A DNA stretch of 5,551 bases from an uncultured Eubacteriales bacterium (GTDB lineage Bacteria > Bacillota > Clostridia > Christensenellales > Aristaeellaceae), in contig USCW01000121.1 of the NCBI GenBank assembly GCA_900553315.1, positions 1-5,551 of the forward strand, read 5' to 3'. The notes below the pieces were generated by a model. The model had not been told where the DNA came from. It was given only the letters and a program-made list of their open reading frames with translations, and searched no databases. Numbering within the stretch: the first letter of the stretch is position 1; every line of letters starts with the position of its first letter. This document shows positions 1-5,551 of this stretch, piece by piece. Position numbers and translations under genes: made by a program.

Positions 1-140
1 ATCCCCACCGACAGCACCATGCTGACAAAGTCGTTGGCCATGCAGACCATATTGACGACGAGCTGGATCACGATCAGCACCGCCGAAAGCAGCACCGTGG
101 TGATCACATCCCTGACAGACCATTTATTTGTTTCTTTCAT
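1..140 (-). CDS. Putative ECF transporter S component, MptD-like (partial, N-terminal 46 residues)
   Basis: Only the first 46 codons are in the window; the gene runs off the left edge. The start is the ATG at 140-138, preceded by a strong Shine-Dalgarno AAGGAGG (146-152) with a 5-base spacer. The peptide has a short polar N-terminus (MKETNKWSVRDV) followed by a long hydrophobic stretch (about residues 11-34) and a second one beginning near residue 39. This suits the first membrane segments of an MptD/Trep_Strep-type S component, the substrate-binding membrane subunit of energy-coupling factor importers. Such genes are commonly found after a TetR gene and a pair of fused ABC transporter genes, as here, and are followed by EcfT and EcfA genes that would lie outside the window. 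The family call rests on the N-terminal pattern and on context, since most of the protein is missing; another small membrane protein is possible. The gap of 70 bases after the preceding ABC gene has no terminator, so co-transcription is likely. Confidence 0.62.
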   Translation of the reverse strand, partial: MKETNKWSVRDVITTVLLSAVLIVIQLVVNMVCMANDFVSMVLSVG

Positions 141-145
141 AAACG

Positions 146-152
146 CCTCCTT
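146..152 (-). promoter_or_regulatory. Shine-Dalgarno site of the MptD-like gene
   Basis: The minus strand reads AAGGAGG five bases before the ATG at 140. This fixes the start of the partial gene, since no other in-frame start has a comparable site. Confidence 0.85.
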
Positions 153-169
153 GTTTTCGACACTTCGTT

Positions 170-189
170 TTCCAATATTGCACTTGGAA
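170..189 (-). repeat. Weak 6-base inverted repeat between the second ABC gene and the MptD-like gene
   Basis: TTCCAA (170-175) and TTGGAA (184-189) form a perfect inverted repeat around an 8-base spacer in the 70-base intergenic gap. The stem is short and AT-rich and no U-run follows it, so it is not a terminator. It may be chance; an mRNA structure ahead of the membrane protein gene is the only role I would suggest. The rest of the gap holds the ribosome binding site and nothing else I can identify. Confidence 0.25.
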
Positions 190-210
190 TCCTGTTTATC
201 CCGCAGCGTT

Positions 211-1953
211 CTACGCCGTCCACTCCAGGCTCTCGCTCTGGAGCTGCGCCATGTGGCGGAACAGGCCGTTCTTTTTCAGCAGCTCCGCGGGAGAACCCAT
301 CTCAACCACGCGGCCGCCGGAGAGCAGAACGATCTGATCGGCGTTCATGACGGTACGCATACGGTGCGCGATGATGAGCACCGTCTTATCCCGGATAAGC
401 CCGGACAATGCCGCCTGCACCGCCGTTTCGTTTTCCACGTCCAGCGAGGCCGTGGCCTCGTCCAGCAAAATCACCGGCGCGTCCTTCAAGATGGCGCGGG
501 CAATGGAGATGCGCTGCCGCTCACCGCCGGAGAGCCGGGAGCCGTTTTCCCCGATCAAGGTATGGTAGCCGTCCGGCAGCTTGGATACAAAGGCGTCGCA
601 CTGCGCCGCCTTCGCCGCCGCCAGCACCTCCTCGTCGGTGGCGTCCCGCTTGCCGAGGCGGATGTTTTCCATCACGGTATCCGCAAACAGTACCACATCC
701 TGAAATACGATGGCGTAGTTTTTCAGCAGTGCCTCGCCGTCTACCGTGGACACGTCCACGCCGCCCAGCCGCACCGTTCCCTCCGCCGGGTCCCAGAAGC
801 GGGCTGCCAGCTTGGCTGCCGTGGATTTGCCGCCGCCGGAGGGTCCCACCAGCGCCGTCACCTGCCCCTGCTTCGCCGTAAAGGAGACGTCCCTTAGCAC
901 GTCCTCTTTTTCCCGGTAGGCAAAGGTCACATGCTCAAAGCGGATGTCGTAGCCGTCGGGATCATATTCAGTCATACCGGTCATGCGCTTTTCATTTTCG
1001 ATCTCTTTCATACGCTCGATGCGCACCTCGCAGGCGAAAACCGCTGCCATGTTGGCAAACATGGAACCGATGGGGTCATATACCCGGGTGGCGGCGATAA
1101 GGAACATCAGAAACGGGATCAGCGCCAGGTCGCCGCGGCTCATGAGCGTCACCCCCGTGAGGACGGTGGTGGCGATACCCAGCTTTAGGAAAGACTGCGC
1201 CGCCGTGACTACGGAGCCTGTGAACAGCTCGCCCCGGATGGTGTCCTGCTCTGCCTCGTCCAGCCTGCGGTTCAGGTCAGCGATATACCGCGCCTTTTGG
1301 TTGCACGCCTTGATCTCCGGCGCGCACTCCAGTGCCTCCTGCATGGCGTCGGTGGCCGCGCGGCGGGTGACGAGGCCCTTCTTTATATGCCGCTTTTCCA
1401 TGCGCCGGGAGAGATAGACCATCAGCAGCGACGCAGGCACCACCCACAAAAGAGCCAGTGCCATCCGCCAGTCGTAAAGCAGCATGCCTGCGGAAATCAG
1501 CGCCGTGGAGATGAGCGCGCCGTGCATGGCGGGGTAAAAGTGGGAGAATGCCTTTTCCAGCGTCTCCGTATCCCCCATGATGGTGGTGGTCAGGTCAGTC
1601 AGGTCACGTTTTCCGAAGAAGGACAGCGGGAGCTGGCGCAGCACCTCCGCCAGCCGGATGCGGCGGTTGGCACTCTCCCGGTAGGTGGCTTCGTATAGGG
1701 CCTTGTACTGGATCAGGAAGGTCACAAAGAGCGCGGCGAGGGCAAGGACGCCCGCGACCAGAAAGCGCGTAAGCCCCGCCCTTGGGTCGGCGCCGTTTGT
1801 CAGCGCCTCGACAATGCTGGAGAGCGCCGTGGCCAGCACGCCCACCGGCAGCATTTTGCTGATGTTGACCAGTACGGACCAGAATACGGCGGCCACATAG
1901 TCTTTTGCGCCCTTCTCCGTCATGGCGTATTTTTTTTGGATGCGTTCGATCAT
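211..1953 (-). CDS. ABC transporter, fused permease/ATP-binding half-transporter (second of pair)
   Basis: A 580-residue half-transporter with an exporter-type (type IV) fold. The N-terminal half carries about six membrane segments (roughly residues 21-46, 62-82, 140-160, 163-180, 245-268 and 276-292). The C-terminal ATPase domain has Walker A GPSGGGKS (370-377), Q-loop Q418, signature LSGGERQ (474-480), Walker B VILLDE (494-499, catalytic E499), a standard D-loop TASLD (501-505) and H-loop H530. All catalytic residues are present. I chose the ATG at 1953 rather than the upstream in-frame start at 2001: it has AGGAGGTG (1958-1965) just upstream and overlaps the previous stop codon as ATGA. 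That overlap implies translational coupling and a heterodimer with the preceding protein. By family it could export drugs or lipids, or import metal-chelates as YbtP/YbtQ and IrtA/IrtB do. The operon partner's D-loop and the following S-component gene favour the importer-like group, but this is inference. Confidence 0.95.
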   Translation of the reverse strand: MIERIQKKYAMTEKGAKDYVAAVFWSVLVNISKMLPVGVLATALSSIVEALTNGADPRAGLTRFLVAGVLALAALFVTFLIQYKALYEATYRESANRRIRLAEVLRQLPLSFFGKRDLTDLTTTIMGDTETLEKAFSHFYPAMHGALISTALISAGMLLYDWRMALALLWVVPASLLMVYLSRRMEKRHIKKGLVTRRAATDAMQEALECAPEIKACNQKARYIADLNRRLDEAEQDTIRGELFTGSVVTAAQSFLKLGIATTVLTGVTLMSRGDLALIPFLMFLIAATRVYDPIGSMFANMAAVFACEVRIERMKEIENEKRMTGMTEYDPDGYDIRFEHVTFAYREKEDVLRDVSFTAKQGQVTALVGPSGGGKSTAAKLAARFWDPAEGTVRLGGVDVSTVDGEALLKNYAIVFQDVVLFADTVMENIRLGKRDATDEEVLAAAKAAQCDAFVSKLPDGYHTLIGENGSRLSGGERQRISIARAILKDAPVILLDEATASLDVENETAVQAALSGLIRDKTVLIIAHRMRTVMNADQIVLLSGGRVVEMGSPAELLKKNGLFRHMAQLQSESLEWTA

Positions 1954-1965
1954 GCGGCACCTCCT
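1950..1965 (-). promoter_or_regulatory. ATGA stop/start overlap and internal ribosome binding site coupling the two ABC genes
   Basis: The stop codon TGA of the first ABC gene (1952-1950) overlaps the ATG of the second (1953-1951) as ATGA. The second gene's ribosome binding site, AGGAGGTG (1958-1965), lies inside the last codons of the first. This is the classic arrangement for translational coupling, which would keep the two half-transporters near one-to-one. Confidence 0.9.
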
Positions 1966-3743
1966 ACCTTCCACTGCGCGGCCTTTTGGTATTCCTCCCA
2001 CATGGCGGCGTATACGCCGCCCTTTTCGAGCAGCTCGTCGTGCTTTCCCGCCTCGGCGATCTCGCCGTCCCGGACGACAAGGATGCGATCCATGTTCCGC
2101 ACCGTGGACAGGCGGTGGGCGATCATCAGCACGGTCTTGCCCTTCATCAGCGCCTCGAAGGCCTTTTGTATCTTCGCCTCGTTCTCCGGGTCTGCAAAGG
2201 AGCTGGCCTCATCCAGCACCACGATGGGTGCGTCCTTTAAGATCGCCCTCGCCAGCGCAATGCGCTGCATCTCACCGCCGGAGAGATGCACGCCCTTGGC
2301 GCCGATCACGGCGTCCAGCCCGCCCGGGGTCTTTTCCAGAATATCGCCGCACTGAGCAAGCTGCGCCGCGTGTAATATCTCCTCCTCCGTTGCGTCCAGT
2401 CTGGCGGCGCGGATGTTGTCGCGGATGCTCTTCTTGAAGAGCCTCACCTCCTGAAAGACAAAGGAGATCTGCTCCATCAGCTCCGCGGTGGGGATGCTGC
2501 ACACATCCCGTCCGCCCAGGAGCACCGCCCCTGCCTGCACGTCGAAAAAGCGCGGGATCAGCCGGGCGATGGTGGTCTTGCCGCCGCCGGAGGGGCCCAC
2601 CAACGCCCACGCCTCTCCCTGCGGCAGATGGAAGCTCACATTCGTCAGCGCGGACCTGTCCGCGCCGTCATAGGAAAAGGTGACATTCTCAAAGGAAATG
2701 CTGCTGTCCGCGGGCTTGCTTCCGCTGTCCGCCGCAGGCTCGGGAAGGGGGGACTCCTTCAATATGGCCTCCAGCTTGTTCACCGCCTCGGCGGCCTCCA
2801 TCTGCGCGTTGGCCGCGTACATCAGCCGTTCCATCATAAAGGCAAGCTGGGGCGCGAAGAAGATGTAAAACACCAGATCGGCCAGCACCGCCCAGCCGTC
2901 TGCCGCGCCGCCGATGAGAACCATTCCCAAGGGCATGAGAAACAGGAACATGGCGTTCAGCACCACCGTAAGCAGCGTGTAGGGCATACGGCACATCATG
3001 GCGTAGCCGCTGGCAAGGTCGCGGTAGCTGAGGATGGCGGCATGAAAGCTCTTGAAGGAGTAAACCGTCTGCTGGAACACCTTCACCACCGGGATACCCC
3101 GGACATACTCCGTGGCCTCGGCGGAAATTCGCTCTCCTGCCCGCTGGTATTCCTCAAAGAACTTCATGCCCGTCCCAGTCATCATGCTCATCAGGCAGAC
3201 AAGCCCGATGATCATGGGAATCAGGCAGGCGAGCCCCATGCGCCAGTCAAAGACGAAGAGCAGCCCCACCGCCAGTATCGGCGTTACGATCCCGCCCACC
3301 GCGTCGGGGATGGTGTGGGCAAGGAGCGTTTCTGTCAGTGCCGCGTTGTCGTCGATCTGCTTGCGCAGCCGCCCCGTGAGGTTGGCGTTAAAGTACCCCA
3401 GCGGCAGGTCAATGAGATGGGCGGCCGCCGCCTTTCGCATATTCGTCGCCACCCGGAAGGCCGCAAGGTGCGTACACATGAGCCCGGCGAAATAGATCGC
3501 CGCGCTCAGAAGTGCCGCCGCCAGCGCATACCAGCCGTAGCGGGCAAGCCCTGCCGGAACGCCGCCTCCCGGCGTTAAAATGCCTCTGGCCGCGTACCAG
3601 ACAAAGACGAACGGGAAAATGCCGACTGCCGCCGAAACGCCGGACAGCCCGCAGCCCAATACGGACAGCCACTTATGCCATCCGGCATATGCCAGCAGCC
3701 TGCCCAGCACCGGCGGATGCTTTTCTTTTCTCTGTTTGCTCAT
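1950..3743 (-). CDS. ABC transporter, fused permease/ATP-binding half-transporter, YbtQ/IrtB-like (first of pair)
   Basis: A 597-residue half-transporter. After a basic cytoplasmic start (MSKQRKEKHP) come about six membrane segments (roughly 24-48, 69-90, 146-168, 170-190, 255-278 and 281-303). The ATPase domain follows, with Walker A GPSGGGKT (383-390), Q-loop Q431, signature LSGGEMQ (487-493), Walker B IVVLDE (507-512, catalytic E512) and H-loop H543. The D-loop reads DEASSFADPE instead of the usual DEATSALD. From family knowledge, FADPE after Walker B is characteristic of the YbtP/YbtQ and IrtA/IrtB-like group, which import iron-siderophores despite an exporter fold. The start at 3743 has AAAGGAA (3752-3758) 8 bases upstream. 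The gene lies 91 bases after the TetR gene and overlaps the second ABC gene by four bases. A multidrug exporter remains possible; substrate and direction are not proved by the sequence. Confidence 0.95.
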   Translation of the reverse strand: MSKQRKEKHPPVLGRLLAYAGWHKWLSVLGCGLSGVSAAVGIFPFVFVWYAARGILTPGGGVPAGLARYGWYALAAALLSAAIYFAGLMCTHLAAFRVATNMRKAAAAHLIDLPLGYFNANLTGRLRKQIDDNAALTETLLAHTIPDAVGGIVTPILAVGLLFVFDWRMGLACLIPMIIGLVCLMSMMTGTGMKFFEEYQRAGERISAEATEYVRGIPVVKVFQQTVYSFKSFHAAILSYRDLASGYAMMCRMPYTLLTVVLNAMFLFLMPLGMVLIGGAADGWAVLADLVFYIFFAPQLAFMMERLMYAANAQMEAAEAVNKLEAILKESPLPEPAADSGSKPADSSISFENVTFSYDGADRSALTNVSFHLPQGEAWALVGPSGGGKTTIARLIPRFFDVQAGAVLLGGRDVCSIPTAELMEQISFVFQEVRLFKKSIRDNIRAARLDATEEEILHAAQLAQCGDILEKTPGGLDAVIGAKGVHLSGGEMQRIALARAILKDAPIVVLDEASSFADPENEAKIQKAFEALMKGKTVLMIAHRLSTVRNMDRILVVRDGEIAEAGKHDELLEKGGVYAAMWEEYQKAAQWKVGGAA

Positions 3744-3795
3744 ATTCCGTGTTCCTTTCTTAAAAGATATAGGTTTGTTGGAGGATACGCTGCTC

Positions 3796-3815
3796 CGGTT
3801 AGAGATGACTAACCG
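3796..3815. repeat. Perfect dyad CGGTTAG-N6-CTAACCG between TetR and ABC genes
   Basis: CGGTTAG (3796-3802) and CTAACCG (3809-3815) are exact reverse complements around a 6-base spacer, in the 91-base gap between the TetR stop and the first ABC start. No U-run follows on either strand, so it is not an intrinsic terminator. It could be a protein-binding site or an mRNA hairpin. The arms GGTTAG/CTAACC equal the half-sites of the known DtxR/IdeR iron box, but the spacer is 6 rather than 1, so that identity is uncertain. I see no convincing -35/-10 pair in the gap, so the ABC genes probably depend on the TetR promoter. Confidence 0.5.
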
Positions 3816-3825
3816 ACAGTTATTT

Positions 3826-3851
3826 TTTTAAGGCTCATTCGAGCCTTAAAA
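3826..3851. repeat. 11-base-pair hairpin spanning the TetR stop codon
   Basis: TTTTAAGGCTC (3826-3836) and GAGCCTTAAAA (3841-3851) are perfect reverse complements with a 4-base loop. The repeat covers the last codons and stop of the TetR gene. In the direction of transcription the stem is followed by an A-run, not a U-run, so it does not look like a standard terminator. It may be a translation or mRNA processing/stability element separating repressor from transporter expression, or a binding site. Strength of the dyad is seen directly; any role is inference. Confidence 0.6.
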
Positions 3852-4449
3852 GTCCGCTCCAGCCGGAGTGGAAAAAGATAGCCAGTTCATCGACGTATTT
3901 CATGGCTTCCTCTCTCGGCATGTCGTGGACGATGGTTTCACACACCGCCGTAAAGTAGGCCCTTGTGATCATGTGATGAAGCTGACGGGTCATGCTCCCG
4001 GAGAGCATACCGTTTTTTCTGAGGAGGGCGTAGTATTCTTCGGATCGATCGACCTCCAGCTCCACCAGCACCTCGATGAAATCCGTGTAGCCCGTTCCAT
4101 CCGCACGGCAAAGAATCAGCTTGAATTCGTCAAAATGGTCGTACATGAACGCGACAAACTCGTGCAGATGCTGGGTGGAGAGTGCCAGACTGTCTTTTGC
4201 TTTTCCCTCCGGGACGAGGTCAAAATAATCGTCCTGTGCCGCCTTGAAGCGGGTGAGCAGCTCGCTTGCGGTCTCGCCCACAAGGTCTTCAAACAGAGCG
4301 GTCTTATCCGGGTAGTAGCCGTAGAATGCACCCTTCGTGAAGCCTGCCTCCGCGACAATTTGGTTCAGAGATGCGTCCTTGAAGCCTTTTTCCAGAAATT
4401 CTTTTTTCCCAACTTCGAGGATCCTCCTCTGGGTTTCCGTTCGTTCCAT
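3835..4449 (-). CDS. TetR/AcrR-family transcriptional repressor
   Basis: A 204-residue protein of normal length for the family. The N-terminal DNA-binding domain (about residues 8-55) shows the TetR pattern: a first helix RRILEVGKKEFLEKGF, then the helix-turn-helix ASLNQIVAEAGFTKGAFYGYY (26-46), with the usual YGYYPDKTALF junction. The rest is an all-helical ligand-binding and dimerisation domain that I cannot assign to a ligand. The start at 4449 has AGGAGG (4458-4463) 8 bases upstream. The gene sits first in the transporter operon behind a consensus promoter whose start site is covered by a palindrome, so it most likely represses its own operon and is released by the transported compound or a related signal. 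That is the usual logic for TetR-transporter pairs and is inferred here. The two following ABC genes are its likely regulated targets. Confidence 0.95.
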   Translation of the reverse strand: MERTETQRRILEVGKKEFLEKGFKDASLNQIVAEAGFTKGAFYGYYPDKTALFEDLVGETASELLTRFKAAQDDYFDLVPEGKAKDSLALSTQHLHEFVAFMYDHFDEFKLILCRADGTGYTDFIEVLVELEVDRSEEYYALLRKNGMLSGSMTRQLHHMITRAYFTAVCETIVHDMPREEAMKYVDELAIFFHSGWSGLLRLE

Positions 4450-4464
4450 TTCCTACGCCTCCTG

Positions 4465-4494
4465 ATATACCAGCAGTACATACCACTGGTATAT
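4465..4494. promoter_or_regulatory. Probable TetR operator, ATACCA-C-TGGTAT plus a third half-site
   Basis: The core 4480-4492 is a perfect 13-base palindrome, ATACCA C TGGTAT. A further half-site ATATACCAG (4465-4473) is the exact inverse of CTGGTATAT (4486-4494), giving a wider repeat with 9-base arms and a 12-base spacer. The core lies immediately downstream of the -10 element of the TetR promoter and covers the expected transcription start (near 4486), where a bound repressor would block initiation. Binding by the adjacent TetR protein is inferred from position and symmetry. Confidence 0.8.
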
Positions 4495-4521
4495 TATAAC
4501 CGCGTAGATTTGGTTTGTCAA
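4493..4521 (-). promoter_or_regulatory. Consensus sigma-A promoter of the TetR-ABC operon
   Basis: On the minus strand TTGACA (4521-4516) and TATAAT (4498-4493) are both perfect consensus hexamers separated by exactly 17 bases. The expected start of transcription is near 4486, leaving a leader of about 37 bases before the TetR start codon. A promoter this strong is typically held down by a repressor, and the palindrome overlapping the start site fits that. Confidence 0.92.
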
Positions 4522-4541
4522 CGGGAGTGACACATTTTATA

Positions 4542-5318
4542 CTATCCCAGCGCCACATCCAGCGTCATCATGACGCTGAAGCCCACGGCAAAGAAAATCG
4601 TGCCGATGTTTGAGTGCTTTCCCTGCGACATTTCGGGAATCAGCTCCTCCACCACCACATAGAGCATGGCGCCAGCCGCAAAGCTCAGAAAATACGGCAG
4701 CGCCGGGATCACCAGCTGCGCCGCAAAAAGCGTCAGCACTGCGCCGATAGGCTCCACCACGCCGGAGAGCACGCCGCCGAGAAACGCCCTGCCCTTGCTC
4801 TCGCCCTCCGCCCGCAGCGGCATGGAGATGATCGCACCCTCGGGAAAATTCTGAATGGCGATGCCAAGGGACAGGACAAGCGCGCTTGCCGCCGTGATCT
4901 GTGTATTCCCCGCAAGGAAGCCCGCGTACATGACGCCTACCGCCATGCCCTCCGGAATGTTATGCAGGGTCACTGCCAGCACCATCATCGTGGTGCGGCC
5001 CAGCCTGCTTTTCGGTCCCTCTGCCTGATTGCTTCCTACATGAAGGTGGGGAATCAGATGGTCGAGCAAAAGCAAAAACAGCACGCCGACCCAGAAGCCG
5101 ATAAAGGCAGGGAGGAAGGACAGCTTGCCCATGCCCTCCGACTGCTCAATAGCGGGAATCAACAGGCTCCATATCGACGCCGCCACCATCACCCCGGCGG
5201 CAAAGCCCGCAAGGGCGCGCTGCACCGAAACACCGAGTGATTTTTTCATAAAGAACACGCAGGCCGAGCCCAGTGCTGTTCCCAAGAAAGGGATCATGAT
5301 TCCAAGAAAGGTTTCCAT
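4542..5318 (-). CDS. ZIP-family divalent metal (zinc/iron) transporter
   Basis: A 258-residue integral membrane protein with about eight membrane segments, close to the usual length for bacterial ZIP proteins of the ZupT/GufA type. The metal-binding signatures are intact: HNIPEG in the fourth segment (H119, N120, P122, E123) and QNFPEG in the fifth (N157, P159, E160), plus E189 in GVVEPIG. A histidine-containing stretch DHLIPHLH (86-93) starts the variable cytoplasmic loop. ZIP proteins move zinc, iron, manganese or similar ions into the cytoplasm; which ion is used here cannot be read from the sequence. I chose the ATG at 5318 over the in-frame GTG at 5327 because the latter falls inside the ribosome binding site AAGGCGGTGA (5324-5333). 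It lies 27 bases after the preceding gene, so the two are probably co-transcribed. No terminator separates it from the TetR promoter. Confidence 0.94.
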   Translation of the reverse strand: METFLGIMIPFLGTALGSACVFFMKKSLGVSVQRALAGFAAGVMVAASIWSLLIPAIEQSEGMGKLSFLPAFIGFWVGVLFLLLLDHLIPHLHVGSNQAEGPKSRLGRTTMMVLAVTLHNIPEGMAVGVMYAGFLAGNTQITAASALVLSLGIAIQNFPEGAIISMPLRAEGESKGRAFLGGVLSGVVEPIGAVLTLFAAQLVIPALPYFLSFAAGAMLYVVVEELIPEMSQGKHSNIGTIFFAVGFSVMMTLDVALG

Positions 5319-5345
5319 TTGTCTCACCGCCTTTGCATTGCGTTT

Positions 5346-5551
5346 TTATTTGTTTCTCCTGAAGCCCGCCTCATTCCGATATTCGGGATGTTCTTTTACA
5401 TACGGGTCCTGATCGCCGCAGATGGTATAATCGCATCGGCAGCCGTCCACGCAGGTAGTTGTCCGCACGAGCTTGGCATGCAGCAGCTCCATGGACGCAT
5501 AGTCCACATTGCACAGGGCGGGCATGATATCCGTAAGGCCGTGCCGGATGG
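5346..5551 (-). CDS. L-2-amino-thiazoline-4-carboxylic acid hydrolase-like protein (partial, C-terminal end)
   Basis: The last 67 codons of a gene that begins beyond the right edge; the stop TAA is at 5348-5346. The readable end includes MPALCNVDYASMELLHAKLV followed by RTTTCVDGCRCDYTICG and a polar tail PYVKEHPEYRNEAGFRRNK. The pattern C-x-x-D-Y, then a hydrophobic stretch, then R-T-x-T-x-x-x-G-x-x-C-D-Y resembles the C-terminal motif of the ATC hydrolase family, in which Pseudomonas enzymes open the thiazoline ring to give N-carbamoyl-cysteine. Clostridial members are common, often near transporters and regulators, and their substrates are unknown. The five cysteines in this short stretch could bind metal, but this is speculative. 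The assignment is from memory of the motif on a fragment, so moderate confidence only. Confidence 0.6.
   Translation of the reverse strand, partial: IRHGLTDIMPALCNVDYASMELLHAKLVRTTTCVDGCRCDYTICGDQDPYVKEHPEYRNEAGFRRNK

Noticed and set aside
19..897. Plus-strand open frame of 292 codons antisense to the second ABC gene and the MptD-like gene
   Set aside because: It crosses two real minus-strand genes and their intergenic gap and has low-complexity antisense composition; no motif supports it.
1954..2001. Upstream start giving a 596-residue second ABC protein
   Set aside because: The extra 16 residues lie inside the first ABC gene in another frame, whereas the ATG at 1953 has a strong ribosome binding site and an ATGA overlap.
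2628..3578. Plus-strand open frame of 316 codons antisense to the first ABC gene
   Set aside because: It mirrors a fully convincing ABC transporter on the other strand, is rich in H, R, G and Q as expected of a GC-rich antisense frame, and has no recognisable domain.
3744..3795. Separate promoter for the ABC genes in the TetR-ABC gap
   Set aside because: A TATATC near 3768 could pass as a -10, but no acceptable -35 lies 16-18 bases upstream.
3826..3851. Intrinsic terminator after the TetR gene
   Set aside because: The stem is followed by A residues in the direction of transcription, and U residues lie on the wrong side, so termination by this element is unlikely.
3868..4530. Plus-strand open frame of 220 codons antisense to the TetR gene and its promoter
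   Set aside because: The TetR protein, its ribosome binding site and its promoter are all clear on the minus strand; the antisense translation resembles nothing known.
4614..5240. Plus-strand open frame of 208 codons antisense to the ZIP gene
   Set aside because: The ZIP motifs on the minus strand are intact, and the antisense product is a histidine/arginine-rich shadow.
5319..5327. GTG start three codons upstream for the ZIP protein
   Set aside because: The GTG lies within the Shine-Dalgarno sequence; the ATG at 5318 has correct spacing.

Overview
The window looks like ordinary chromosomal DNA from a GC-rich gut Clostridia lineage (Oscillospiraceae or Lachnospiraceae type). This rests on GC-rich coding sequence, strong AGGAGG-type ribosome binding sites and typical Firmicutes gene families; the genus cannot be fixed from the sequence. 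All six genes lie on the minus strand, so the biological order runs from the right end of the window to the left. No RNA gene, mobile element, CRISPR array or gene-free stretch over 300 bases was seen.

Right end (5551 to 4542): the 3' end of a gene resembling the L-2-amino-thiazoline-4-carboxylate hydrolase family is followed 27 bases later by a complete ZIP-family divalent metal transporter. These two are probably co-transcribed.

Middle (4541 to 3744): a consensus sigma-A promoter (TTGACA, 17-base spacer, TATAAT) with a palindromic operator (ATACCA C TGGTAT) laid over the expected transcription start drives a TetR-family repressor gene. This arrangement strongly suggests autoregulation. Between the repressor and the next gene are two perfect inverted repeats, one of which spans the repressor's stop codon.

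Left part (3743 to 1): two consecutive half-size ABC transporter genes, each a membrane domain fused to an ATPase, overlap by ATGA and almost certainly form a heterodimer. They are followed by the start of a small membrane protein resembling MptD-type putative ECF transporter S components. The first ABC protein has the unusual D-loop DEASSFADPE, which I associate with the YbtPQ/IrtAB group of exporter-fold siderophore importers. The whole set therefore reads as a TetR-controlled small-molecule, possibly metallophore, transport operon that probably continues off the left edge with ECF T and A subunits. The adjacent metal transporter fits a metal theme, but the substrate is not shown by the sequence.

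The gene set itself is a known kind of clostridial cassette. The parts most worth a second look are the promoter/operator, the two dyads in the repressor-to-ABC gap, and the unresolved direction and substrate of the transporter.
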